64,000 bases of DNA from Aureispira sp. CCB-QB1. Its GTDB lineage: Bacteria > Bacteroidota > Bacteroidia > Chitinophagales > Saprospiraceae. The stretch spans positions 1-64,000 of the forward strand of contig CAMBRK010000008.1 in NCBI GenBank assembly GCA_945870185.1. The letters run 5' to 3'. The notes beneath the pieces were generated by a model that saw nothing but the letters and a program-made list of their open reading frames with translations, was not told the origin of the DNA and made no database searches. Made by a program: the position numbers and the translations under genes. This document shows, one piece after another, positions 27,624-35,749 of this stretch (position 1 is its first letter; every line of letters starts with the position of its first letter).

Positions 27624-28710
27624 TGGAGGAGGAACAGGAGGCCATGTATTTCCGGCTATTGCCATAGCAGATGCTTTGAAAGCCAAGGCACCTGATACGG
27701 AGATACTTTTTGTAGGTGCCAATGGTAAGATTGAGATGGAAAAAGTCCCGAAAGCGGGTTATAATATAGAAGGATTGAATATTACGGGTTTTCAGCGAAA
27801 GCTATCTTTGCGAAATCTCGCTTTCCCATTCAAATTGGCAGCTAGTATGATCAAGGCAGTGATGATTGTCAGAAAGTTTAGACCAGATGTAGCTGTAGGT
27901 GTAGGAGGTTATGCCAGCGGTCCTGTCTTGAAAATTGCCAATACTTTTGGGATACCGACGGTGCTACAGGAGCAAAATTCCTTTGCAGGTGTGACCAATA
28001 GGATTTTGGCTTCCAAGGCAAATGCTGTATGTGTAGCATATGACGGGCTAGAGCGATTCTTTCCTAAAGATAAAATAATTTTTACAGGAAATCCAGTACG
28101 TAAAGACATATTGGACAATAAAATAAATGCTGTACAGGCAAAGCAGTCACTAGGGTTAGACCAAAATAAGAAAACTGTTTTAATTTTTGGTGGCAGTCTC
28201 GGGGCAAGGACGATCAATGAGGCCGTCCTTGCCAATGCAGATGCTTTGCTTGGGATGGACCATGTTAATATCATTTGGCAAGTGGGCAAGATGTATTTTG
28301 AAGAATACAAAAATTGCATATTGGCCAATCGTAAAGACATTAAAATCCTTCCATTTATTGAGAACATGGATGTAGCTTATAGTGCAGCTGATGTTGTAGT
28401 ATGCCGAGCAGGTGCACTCACTATCTCAGAATTGGCTCTACTAGGCAAAGCCGCGGTACTGATACCATCTCCCAATGTTGCGGAAGATCATCAGACCGTA
28501 AATGCCATGTCGTTGGTTAATAAAGGGGCTGCAGTATTGGTCAAGGATACAGAGGCAAAAGAAAAATTGGTGACTGAAATTCAGATTTTATTGAATGATG
28601 AAACCCGTAAAAATGGTTTGGAAAGTAGTATCCTTTACTTTGCCAGACCTGAGGCAGCAAAACAGATTGCTGCTGAAATTTTGAAGATATGTGCAAATAG
28701 AAAGGCATGA
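27604..28710 (+). CDS. murG: UDP-GlcNAc:lipid I N-acetylglucosaminyltransferase
   Basis: 368 aa GT28 enzyme. N-terminal glycine-rich loop SGGGTGGHVFPAI (~7-19), VGVGGYASGPVL (~98-109), LQEQNSFAGVTNR and the C-lobe donor motifs FGGSLGARTINEAV (~196-209) and CRAGALTISELALLGKAAVLIP (about 265-286). MurG turns lipid I into lipid II on the cytoplasmic face of the inner membrane. Overlaps both ftsW (20 bases) and murC (4 bases). Confidence 0.96.
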   Translation: MARVIISGGGTGGHVFPAIAIADALKAKAPDTEILFVGANGKIEMEKVPKAGYNIEGLNITGFQRKLSLRNLAFPFKLAASMIKAVMIVRKFRPDVAVGVGGYASGPVLKIANTFGIPTVLQEQNSFAGVTNRILASKANAVCVAYDGLERFFPKDKIIFTGNPVRKDILDNKINAVQAKQSLGLDQNKKTVLIFGGSLGARTINEAVLANADALLGMDHVNIIWQVGKMYFEEYKNCILANRKDIKILPFIENMDVAYSAADVVVCRAGALTISELALLGKAAVLIPSPNVAEDHQTVNAMSLVNKGAAVLVKDTEAKEKLVTEIQILLNDETRKNGLESSILYFARPEAAKQIAAEILKICANRKA

Positions 28711-30083
28711 AGTTGAAAGATGTCAAACATGTGTATTTTATTGGTATCGGTGGTATCGGAATGAGTGCCATAGCAAGATATTTTGTAGCTCAAGGCAAAA
28801 AAGTATCTGGGTATGATAAAACCCAAACGGTATTGACGAATCAGTTAACGGCTGAGGGTATGCATATTCATTATGATGATGAATTGTCTGCTTTGCCCAA
28901 AGATATGGATATAATCATTTACACACCAGCAATACCAAAAGATCACAAAGGGTACAACTTTTTGATACAGTCTGGCATACTGATGATGAAGAGATCGGAA
29001 GCCTTAGGTTTGATCAGTAATGATATGATTTCAATAGGTGTGGCAGGTACCCACGGCAAAACCACTACAAGTGCGATGACCACACATGTATTGAAGGTGG
29101 GTGGTATTGATGTTTCGGCATTTTTGGGAGGTATTACTGCTGATTATAAAAGTAATTTTCTGATAGGGCAGAGTGATGTGGTAGTATTAGAAGCTGATGA
29201 ATACGACCGTTCATTTTTAAGATTAAATCCGTTTATAGCTTCAATATCATCTATGGATCCTGATCACTTGGATATATACGGTGATGAAAAGGTAATGATA
29301 GAAGGATTTAAAGCTTATGCAGCAAAAATCAGGGACAACGGTTACCTGATTATCAAAGAAGGTCTTCTAGATCATTTTACGATCAAGGAAATAGTGAAAA
29401 TGACCGATAGAGGGATCAAAGTTTTTGAATTTGGTGATGGAAAGGACGTGCAGATCAGAATTAGTAGCATAAGAGTGGAAAATGGTAAATACGTTTTTGA
29501 CTATTATGGAATGAATCATAAACTCCAAGACATCACCATGAGTATGCCCGGGAAGCACAATATCGAAAATGCATGTGTAGCAATATCCGTTGGGTTAATC
29601 AATGGTGTGACACACGACGATATAAAGAAAGCATTGGTTGGGTTTAAAGGAATTCAACGACGTTTCGAGAGAATTATTGATAGAGAAGATTTGGTTTTTA
29701 TAGATGATTATGCACACCATCCGGGAGAGTTGAAAGTGGCCATTGACGCTGCAAGAACGCTTTATCCTGACAAGAAGCTTACTGGTATTTTTCAACCACA
29801 TCTGTTTACACGAACAAGAGATTTTGTAGACGGATTTGCTGAAGAGTTGGACAAGCTAGATGAGATCATATTGATGGATATCTATCCTGCCCGCGAGTTA
29901 CCCATAGAAGGTATCACATCAGAACGGATATTTGAAATAATGAAAAACCAAAACAAAAAGCTGGTCACTAAGGATACATTGATAGAAGTGTTGAAAGAAT
30001 ACAAACCTGAAATATTGATGACCTTAGGAGCAGGAGACATTGACACTTTCGTACCCAAAATAAAAGAATTTTTTAATAATTAA
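28707..30083 (+). CDS. murC: UDP-N-acetylmuramate:L-alanine ligase
   Basis: 458 aa. Opening VYFIGIGGIGMSAIARYF (~9-26) is typical of MurC. ATP loop GVAGTHGKTTTSAM (~111-124), EADEYDRSFLRL (~161), SMDPDHLDIYG and late DDYAHHPGELKVA and FQPHLFTRTRDF. It adds the first residue, L-alanine, to UDP-MurNAc in the cytoplasm. Last Mur gene of the cluster; a short 8-bp tandem repeat lies between it and ftsQ. Confidence 0.96.
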   Translation: MKLKDVKHVYFIGIGGIGMSAIARYFVAQGKKVSGYDKTQTVLTNQLTAEGMHIHYDDELSALPKDMDIIIYTPAIPKDHKGYNFLIQSGILMMKRSEALGLISNDMISIGVAGTHGKTTTSAMTTHVLKVGGIDVSAFLGGITADYKSNFLIGQSDVVVLEADEYDRSFLRLNPFIASISSMDPDHLDIYGDEKVMIEGFKAYAAKIRDNGYLIIKEGLLDHFTIKEIVKMTDRGIKVFEFGDGKDVQIRISSIRVENGKYVFDYYGMNHKLQDITMSMPGKHNIENACVAISVGLINGVTHDDIKKALVGFKGIQRRFERIIDREDLVFIDDYAHHPGELKVAIDAARTLYPDKKLTGIFQPHLFTRTRDFVDGFAEELDKLDEIILMDIYPARELPIEGITSERIFEIMKNQNKKLVTKDTLIEVLKEYKPEILMTLGAGDIDTFVPKIKEFFNN

Positions 30084-30092
30084 ACCATTTAA

Positions 30093-30124
30093 CAAATCAA
30101 GAAATCAACAAATCAACATTTCAA
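30093..30124 (+). repeat. four 8-bp tandem units (NAAATCAA)
   Basis: CAAATCAA, GAAATCAA, CAAATCAA and CATTTCAA follow each other directly in the murC-ftsQ gap. The unit is too short for CRISPR. It may be replication slippage, or a length-variable spacer upstream of ftsQ. Confidence 0.7.
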
Positions 30125-30146
30125 CACAAAACATTAAACATAGAAA

Positions 30147-31037
30147 ATGAGTGATAGAAAAATAAATATGAAAAGAGTCAGAGATGCCATCATTTGGACA
30201 TCACTGATTGCTGGGGTATCGGCCTTACTTTTCTTTTCTGTCATTCGTAAGTCCAATGCCAAGGTAAAGACTTTGGTAGTCAATATAGTAGGTGTGCAGG
30301 AGAATGAACAAATCATCTCAGAAGACGAAGTGAAACAAATTCTTCAACTAGCAGCTGGTAAGACGATCACAAACAAGAATATCAAGACCTTAAATTTACG
30401 TAAGCTTGAAGGCAAATTGAATAAAGATAAACGCATAGAAAAGGCAGATTTATATTTTGATTCAAAAAATCGGCTTCATGCGCGCATAGTTCAGAAAAAA
30501 CCTATCATGCGTGTGATAGAGCACACAGGTGCACAGTATTACCTTGATGAACATGGAAAACAAATACCTGTTACAAGGGGTAGTGCAGTAAGAGTACCGT
30601 TGGTCACAGGAGTTAGAGATACATTTAGCACCGGTTTTTTAAGTGCAGATAAGCCTTCTAAACTCAAAAAAGTATTTGATATTATGAAGTATGTGGCGCA
30701 AGATGTTTTTTTAACTTCATTAATTGAACAAGCTCATATAGAGCAGGATAGTGTTGGGGATATAGTGTTAATACCCAAAATCGGACGTGAAAAATTGATT
30801 TTTGGGGATGCCAATGATATCGAAGCGAAATTTGATAACTTAAAGATATTTTACAGAGACGGTATGCCAAAACTCGGGTGGAGTAGATACAAAAGCTTAA
30901 ACCTGAAGTATTCCCATCAGGTGCGAGGTATGTTAGCTAATCCTGCCGTGCTACCATTGATCAAGCCTGTCATGAGAGATACATTGACAGCAGAATTAGT
31001 AAAATCAGATTATAACAAGCAAAGTATTCATCATTAA
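30147..31037 (+). CDS. ftsQ: cell-division protein FtsQ
   Basis: 296 aa bitopic membrane protein: cytoplasmic basic head, membrane segment ~13-31 (AIIWTSLIAGVSALLFFSV), a POTRA-like domain ~42-115 (VNIVGVQENEQIISEDEVKQ ... RIVQKKPIMRV) and the following FtsQ beta domain (YYLDEHGKQIPV ... VPLVTGV). FtsQ connects FtsL/FtsB with the rest of the divisome in the periplasm. Its place between murC and ftsA is standard. Sequence conservation is low in this family but topology and context are clear. Confidence 0.9.
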   Translation: MSDRKINMKRVRDAIIWTSLIAGVSALLFFSVIRKSNAKVKTLVVNIVGVQENEQIISEDEVKQILQLAAGKTITNKNIKTLNLRKLEGKLNKDKRIEKADLYFDSKNRLHARIVQKKPIMRVIEHTGAQYYLDEHGKQIPVTRGSAVRVPLVTGVRDTFSTGFLSADKPSKLKKVFDIMKYVAQDVFLTSLIEQAHIEQDSVGDIVLIPKIGREKLIFGDANDIEAKFDNLKIFYRDGMPKLGWSRYKSLNLKYSHQVRGMLANPAVLPLIKPVMRDTLTAELVKSDYNKQSIHH

Positions 31038-31049
31038 ATAATTTGTGCT

Positions 31050-32450
31050 ATGAACAATCATTTTAATATTAAAAACACGGCAGTAGCGCTCGATATCGGG
31101 ACGACCAAGGTCTGTGCTATAGCTGGCCAGCTCAATGAGTATGGCAAACTAGAGATAGTGGGCATGGGTGTGGTTCGTTCTGAAGGTGTGTCAAGAGGAG
31201 TGGTTTCCAATATTGACAAAACTGTCAAAGCGATTCGCGAAGCTGTAGATATTGCAGAAAAAAATGCCCACTGTAAGTTTAGAATTGTACATGTAGGTAT
31301 TGCAGGTCAGCATATCAAGAGTCTCCACCACCATGGACTATTGGTAAGGCACGATTCCAATACAGAGATCAATCAAGGTGATATTGATAAATTGATCAAA
31401 GACATGTATAAACTAGTTTTACCTCCGGGTGATAAGATTTTACATGTCGTACCTCAGGAATACACTGTAGATGACGAACAGGATATTTTTGATCCTATCG
31501 GAATGTCTGGAGTGAGACTAGAAGCCAATTTTCATATCATCACTGGTCAGATTTCTGCGAGTCGCAATATTTTGAGATGTGTGGAAAAAGCTGGACTTGA
31601 AGTGGCCGATGTTACTTTGGAGCCTATAGCTTCTGCGGCATCAGTATTAAGTGATGAAGAGAAAGAAGCAGGTATTGCATTAGTAGATATAGGCGGTGGT
31701 ACTACAGATATCACTATATTTAAAGATGGTATTATCAGACATACTTGTGTGATACCTTTTGGTGGCAATGTCATTACAAAGGATATTCGCGAAGGGTGCA
31801 CCGTCATGAACGAACAAGCAGAAAAACTCAAAGTTAAGTTTGGTTCAGCCATGGCTGATGAGATCGTAGATAATAGGATCATTACCATTCCTGGATTTAA
31901 AGGCAGAGATCATAAAGAAATATCAGAAAAAAATCTTGCGCGTATTATTCAGGCTAGAGTAGAGGAGATTTTTGATTACGTACTTTGGGAAATCAGACGT
32001 TCTGGCTACGAAAGTAAGTTGATAGCGGGTATGGTACTTACTGGAGGTGGATCATTGTTACGACATATAGATTTACTGTCTGAATACCATACTGGACTTC
32101 CTACTAGAATAGGTCAACCGATAGAACATTTAGCACATGGATATTCTAGTCAATTGGCAAGTCCTATCTTTGCTACTGCAGTAGGCTTGTTAAAACACAC
32201 TATTGACAATTTTGGTGATAAAGTGGGTTATGTAGAAGAGTTTAAGAAAATAACAGAAGAGCCTACTTTCAGAAGCCAAGCAGATGAGTCTAGAGTTTCA
32301 CAACCTAAAAATGATCAAGGGGTCGATGATTCTTCTGAGCAAGATGATGATGAAACACTTACTGAAAATGGCAAAAAGAATGGCTTATTCAATAAGCTCT
32401 TTTCTTTGACTAAGGACTTTTTTGAGACTGTTCCTGATTCAGAATTTTAA
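31050..32450 (+). CDS. ftsA: cell-division actin-like protein FtsA
   Basis: 466 aa actin-fold ATPase. Phosphate-1 motif ALDIGTTKVCAIAG (~13-26), the SHS2/1C region, phosphate-2 GIALVDIGGGTTDITIF (~205-221), adenosine motif VLTGGGSLLRHI (~329). It extends past the usual ~420 residues with an acidic linker (DDSSEQDDDETLTENG) and a C-terminal amphipathic helix (KLFSLTKDFFETV), the membrane-targeting sequence. FtsA tethers FtsZ to the membrane. Thirteen bases follow ftsQ; thirty precede ftsZ. Confidence 0.95.
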   Translation: MNNHFNIKNTAVALDIGTTKVCAIAGQLNEYGKLEIVGMGVVRSEGVSRGVVSNIDKTVKAIREAVDIAEKNAHCKFRIVHVGIAGQHIKSLHHHGLLVRHDSNTEINQGDIDKLIKDMYKLVLPPGDKILHVVPQEYTVDDEQDIFDPIGMSGVRLEANFHIITGQISASRNILRCVEKAGLEVADVTLEPIASAASVLSDEEKEAGIALVDIGGGTTDITIFKDGIIRHTCVIPFGGNVITKDIREGCTVMNEQAEKLKVKFGSAMADEIVDNRIITIPGFKGRDHKEISEKNLARIIQARVEEIFDYVLWEIRRSGYESKLIAGMVLTGGGSLLRHIDLLSEYHTGLPTRIGQPIEHLAHGYSSQLASPIFATAVGLLKHTIDNFGDKVGYVEEFKKITEEPTFRSQADESRVSQPKNDQGVDDSSEQDDDETLTENGKKNGLFNKLFSLTKDFFETVPDSEF

Positions 32451-32480
32451 CCTAGTATTTAACAACAGAAATTAAGAGAA

Positions 32481-33911
32481 ATGAAGTTTGATATACCAAC
32501 AAATGTAAAATCCATCATCAAAGTTGTAGGAGTAGGTGGAGGCGGCGGAAATGCCGTAGGACACATGTTCAGACAAGGAATTACAGGTGTAGATTTTGCA
32601 ATATGCAATACAGATGCCCAAGCCATGGAAGATAGTCCCGTACCTGTAAAAATAGCTTTGGGACCCAATCTTACCGATGGTCGGGGTGCAGGATCTATGC
32701 CTGAAGTAGGAAAACAGTCTTGTATCGAATCCATAGAAGAAATTAGACAATGGCTTTCTGACGGCACAAAAATGCTATTTATTACCGCTGGTATGGGTGG
32801 TGGTACTGGTACTGGTGCAGCTCCGATCATTGCTAAAGTAGCTAAAGAAATGGAAATTCTTACTGTAGGCATTGTGACCCTTCCATTTAAGTTTGAAGGC
32901 TTAAGAAGACAACGCCAAGCGCACGAAGGTTTAGAACAGCTCAAGAAAAATGTAGACTCTATCCTAGTGATTTCCAATGATAAAATGAAGATGATTCATG
33001 GTAATCTTGCCCTTTCAGCTGCATTTGGTCAGGCTGATGATATATTGACTACTGCTGCCAAAGGTATTGCAGAGATCATCACCATTCCAGGTTATATCAA
33101 TGTGGATTTTGAAGATGTCAACACGGTCATGAGAGGTAGTGGTGTGGCCATAATGGGCAGCGCCATGGCTGAAGGTAATGATAGAGCTAAAAAAGCCATT
33201 AATCTGGCATTGAGTTCTCCACTTTTAGAAGATAATGATATCAGAGGCGCACAGCATATTCTACTCAATATTACTTCTGGTACAAAAGAAGTGACCATGG
33301 ATGAAATCGGCGAGATCACTGAGCATGTTCAAGAAGAAGCTGGTTATGGTACTGACCTTATTTGGGGTAATTGTCATAATGCATCACTAGGTGACAAAAT
33401 TATGATAACGTTGATTGCCACAGGCTTCAGAGAAGGTGGTAATAAGCGTAAAGAAGTGGAACCAGAAAAAGTAAAAGTATCGTTAGAAAATGATAGATAC
33501 AAACAGCCTGTAGAAGAAGATTTTGGAGTTTTTGATTTCGAAACTCCATTTGCAGATAATGTGGTAGACTTTGATACTGATGATGTAAAAAAGACTATCA
33601 ATATGTTGGGTGTAAAAACTGAAGATCCTTTTATGAATAAAAAAGGACACCTTACAGAAGAAATGCGTAAAAGAAGTGAAGCAGATGCCGCAAGACGGGA
33701 ATATTTGCGCAAAAACAACAGTAAGCCACTAGATAGCCCAAAAATAATTTCTGATATGGAAAACGTACCTGCATACGCACGTAGGAATGTAGTCCTTGAC
33801 GAAACCAACAAAGCCAATGGCCGTCAAAATTCATCTTATATGGTTAATATGGATGAAGACAACAATGTCTTTTTGAGTAATAATTCTTTTCTCTACGACA
33901 ATGTTGATTGA
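32481..33911 (+). CDS. ftsZ: tubulin-like division GTPase FtsZ
   Basis: 476 aa. GTP-binding KVVGVGGGGGNAVGHM (~14-29), tubulin signature AGMGGGTGTGAAPI (~101-114), T7 loop region GYINVDFEDVNTVM with the catalytic Asp (~208-213). An unusually long variable linker (~330-460) carries many charged residues, and the tail NNSFLYDNVD is the Bacteroidota-type C-terminal peptide. FtsZ forms the Z-ring. Last gene of the dcw cluster; a 10-bp hairpin lies 40 bases after the stop. Confidence 0.97.
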   Translation: MKFDIPTNVKSIIKVVGVGGGGGNAVGHMFRQGITGVDFAICNTDAQAMEDSPVPVKIALGPNLTDGRGAGSMPEVGKQSCIESIEEIRQWLSDGTKMLFITAGMGGGTGTGAAPIIAKVAKEMEILTVGIVTLPFKFEGLRRQRQAHEGLEQLKKNVDSILVISNDKMKMIHGNLALSAAFGQADDILTTAAKGIAEIITIPGYINVDFEDVNTVMRGSGVAIMGSAMAEGNDRAKKAINLALSSPLLEDNDIRGAQHILLNITSGTKEVTMDEIGEITEHVQEEAGYGTDLIWGNCHNASLGDKIMITLIATGFREGGNKRKEVEPEKVKVSLENDRYKQPVEEDFGVFDFETPFADNVVDFDTDDVKKTINMLGVKTEDPFMNKKGHLTEEMRKRSEADAARREYLRKNNSKPLDSPKIISDMENVPAYARRNVVLDETNKANGRQNSSYMVNMDEDNNVFLSNNSFLYDNVD

Positions 33912-33950
33912 TTTTAGTTTAGCACAATTATTTGATGATAGAAGTGAAAT

Positions 33951-33983
33951 GCAATGGACATAATTCAATGTTTTGTCCATTGC
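33951..33983 (+). terminator. hairpin after ftsZ, possible terminator
   Basis: GCAATGGACA (33951-33960) pairs perfectly with TGTCCATTGC (33974-33983), with a 13-base loop. The following bases (TTCCTTC) are only weakly T-rich, so it may be a weak terminator or an mRNA 3' end protector. Confidence 0.55.
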
Positions 33984-34206
33984 TTCCTTCAAAGAAAAAG
34001 CTCATTGTTTAAGTTTTTTTAGAGACAGCTTTTAACCTGAATGTAGTAGTATAGAGAAGAATATGCGCGCATAGTTGTCGTGCTTTTAATCTTGGATTTT
34101 CGTCTTTATTTATAAACTTTTTTAATGAGATTGGTTTATTAATTACAGGTCCATGGCTCCCCGCCAGGACCTTTTTTAATTAACTAGTTTATTAATTTCG
34201 GAATTA
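33984..34206. other. non-coding stretch with a second hairpin (34146-34177)
   Basis: No gene is seen. AGGTCC (34146-34151) pairs with GGACCT (34166-34171) and is followed by TTTTTT, a short but plausible intrinsic terminator on the plus strand. Confidence 0.5.
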
Positions 34207-34414
34207 AATCCGCAATATGCATTAGAACTTCGTTATGAAGCTTGAAAGGCCAAAAAAATAAGTGATTTCGCGATGGAGTCATAGTCACGACTATGGTGAT
34301 TGAGAGAAATCGATCCGCCATGGCGGAGTCATATTTTGAAGGCATTTCATGCTGGAATACCTGCATCGCCGTACTGTAGGGCAGGCAGGTATTTTATATT
34401 GCATAATGCGGGTT
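34207..34414. mobile_element. MITE-like hairpin element, copy A (208 bp)
   Basis: The ends are imperfect inverted repeats: left AATCCGCAATATGCATTAG, and right (reverse complement) AACCCGCATTATGCAATAT. Inside are a CATAGTC-AC-GACTATG palindrome (~34280-34295), CCGCCATGGCGG (34315-34326) and a CCTGC...GCAGG hairpin (34356-34393, flanked by AATA/TATT). The same ends and the same two GC-rich hairpins recur in opposite orientation at 52866-53145. No coding capacity. Interpreted as a non-autonomous mobile repeat, possibly moved by the RAYT at 6.6 kb, which has a similar CCTGCC palindrome next to it. Confidence 0.65.
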
Positions 34415-34507
34415 AAGAACCATTTCCATACTAAATCATATATACCTTTTCTTTTTGATCTTTAGTATTATTTTAAGTCTGAAAAATAATATTACCTTTG
34501 TGGCCTT

Positions 34508-35410
34508 ATGGTACCGAACTTAAAACATTTAATGACAGATTCATCCATTTTGGATAGTTTTAGTGTGACTGAAATTGAAGAGCTAATATCCAATACTCCT
34601 TCAGCGGACCTTTACAGAGTCCTATTGGATAAAAAAATGTCCCGCCCTTTTAATAAGCATTCAGTATTGGCAGGAGTTGACAAAATGCTGGGTGGTAATA
34701 TGGTTTTTGGGAATGAAGATATGAATGCCATCCAAGCGGGCGCATCTGATTCCATTACTGAGCATGTTTTAAGCATGGAAGTCCTAGAAATACAAGATAA
34801 TTCAGTGATAATAACACCTAGAGATTTTGAAAGTGATATCTTAGATCATATCGAAGTATTGGAAGTTTCAGATAATAATCAACAAATGGGAAACAATGAA
34901 ATAGATACTTCTGAATTAATAATACCTACAGCTCCAGCGATTGTGGAAAGACTCGAAGTGGAGCTTGTTGATGAAACTGATGGGGAATCTGTTGAAGACT
35001 CTAGGATAGTTGTTGGCGAAGAAATTGTATTAAATGTAAATAATCAGATACCAGAAATTTCTACTGAAAAAAAATCTGATAAAAAGAAAAAGGATAAACA
35101 AAAAAATTTCAAACTCAAAGAATACTCAGGTATCTCTGAATATGCAAAATGGCTTTTGTCATTCAAAAACGTAGATGTAGAAAAGCAAATCTTAAAAGAA
35201 GAAAAGGCAGTAAAAAAGAGAGCACTTGAACAAAGCGCCAAAAAATCTGTGACCAAATCTGACTTGATAGCATCTGAACCATTAGCTGAAATATTGGCAA
35301 TTCAAGGACATTTTGATGATGCAAAAAAAATGTATGAGCAATTGATGCATAAATATCCAGAAAAAAGTAGTTACTTTGCAGCCAAAATAAATAATCTGTT
35401 AAAAATATAG
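34508..35410 (+). CDS. conserved hypothetical protein with C-terminal TPR-like helix pair
   Basis: 300 aa. The N-terminal ~45 residues are helical (SFSVTEIEELISNTPSADLY). The middle (~80-190) is acidic and low-complexity, followed by a Lys-rich stretch (KKSDKKKKDKQKNFKLKEYS). The end (LAEILAIQGHFDDAKKMYEQ LMHKYPEKSSYFAAKI) looks like one tetratricopeptide repeat. No signal peptide or membrane segment. It lies seven bases upstream of secG, a pairing I recall in Bacteroidota, so it may be cotranscribed with it. Function unknown. Confidence 0.7.
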   Translation: MVPNLKHLMTDSSILDSFSVTEIEELISNTPSADLYRVLLDKKMSRPFNKHSVLAGVDKMLGGNMVFGNEDMNAIQAGASDSITEHVLSMEVLEIQDNSVIITPRDFESDILDHIEVLEVSDNNQQMGNNEIDTSELIIPTAPAIVERLEVELVDETDGESVEDSRIVVGEEIVLNVNNQIPEISTEKKSDKKKKDKQKNFKLKEYSGISEYAKWLLSFKNVDVEKQILKEEKAVKKRALEQSAKKSVTKSDLIASEPLAEILAIQGHFDDAKKMYEQLMHKYPEKSSYFAAKINNLLKI

Positions 35411-35417
35411 TATCATA

Positions 35418-35681
35418 ATGACAACACTATTAACCATATTAATTGCGATAAACTGCGTTTTACTCATGACCGTGGTTCTCATCCAAAACCCAAAAGGTGG
35501 TGGCATAGACTCTACTTTAGGTGGAGGAGCGGCAAATCAGATGTTCGGCGCAGCAAAATCCACAGACTTCATAGAGAAGATCACTTGGGGACTGGCAGCA
35601 TGCTTATTTATCCTTTGTATTATCACAGCCATCTTGGTATCAGGCAGCACTGGAGGCAGCTTGATAGCTCCGGTAGAATAA
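35418..35681 (+). CDS. secG: protein translocase subunit SecG
   Basis: 87 aa with two membrane helices (TLLTILIAINCVLLMTVVLI, ~3-22; ITWGLAACLFILCIITAILV, ~55-75) joined by the conserved SecG loop QNPKGGGIDSTLGGGAANQMFG. SecG is the small accessory subunit of the SecYEG channel. Seven bases follow the upstream gene, and an intrinsic terminator follows. Confidence 0.94.
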   Translation: MTTLLTILIAINCVLLMTVVLIQNPKGGGIDSTLGGGAANQMFGAAKSTDFIEKITWGLAACLFILCIITAILVSGSTGGSLIAPVE

Positions 35682-35707
35682 TAAACTCTAAACTCAATCT
35701 TAAATTC

Positions 35708-35740
35708 AGGCTTATTCTCTTGTAGAGTAAGCCTTTTTTT
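35708..35740 (+). terminator. intrinsic terminator after secG
   Basis: AGGCTTA-TT-CTC pairs with GAG-TAAGCCT (ending 35733) and is followed by seven T. It lies about 25 bases past the secG stop, ahead of the TonB receptor gene. Confidence 0.8.
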
Positions 35741-35749
35741 GTTGGTCAT

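Noticed and set aside
27909-28367. 152-codon minus-strand frame inside murG
   Set aside because: murG is certain on the plus strand; the antisense product is a chance hydrophobic/Ser-rich sequence.
32459-32977. 172-codon minus-strand frame opposite the start of ftsZ
   Set aside because: It mirrors the conserved ftsZ coding sequence; Pro/Ser-rich chance product.
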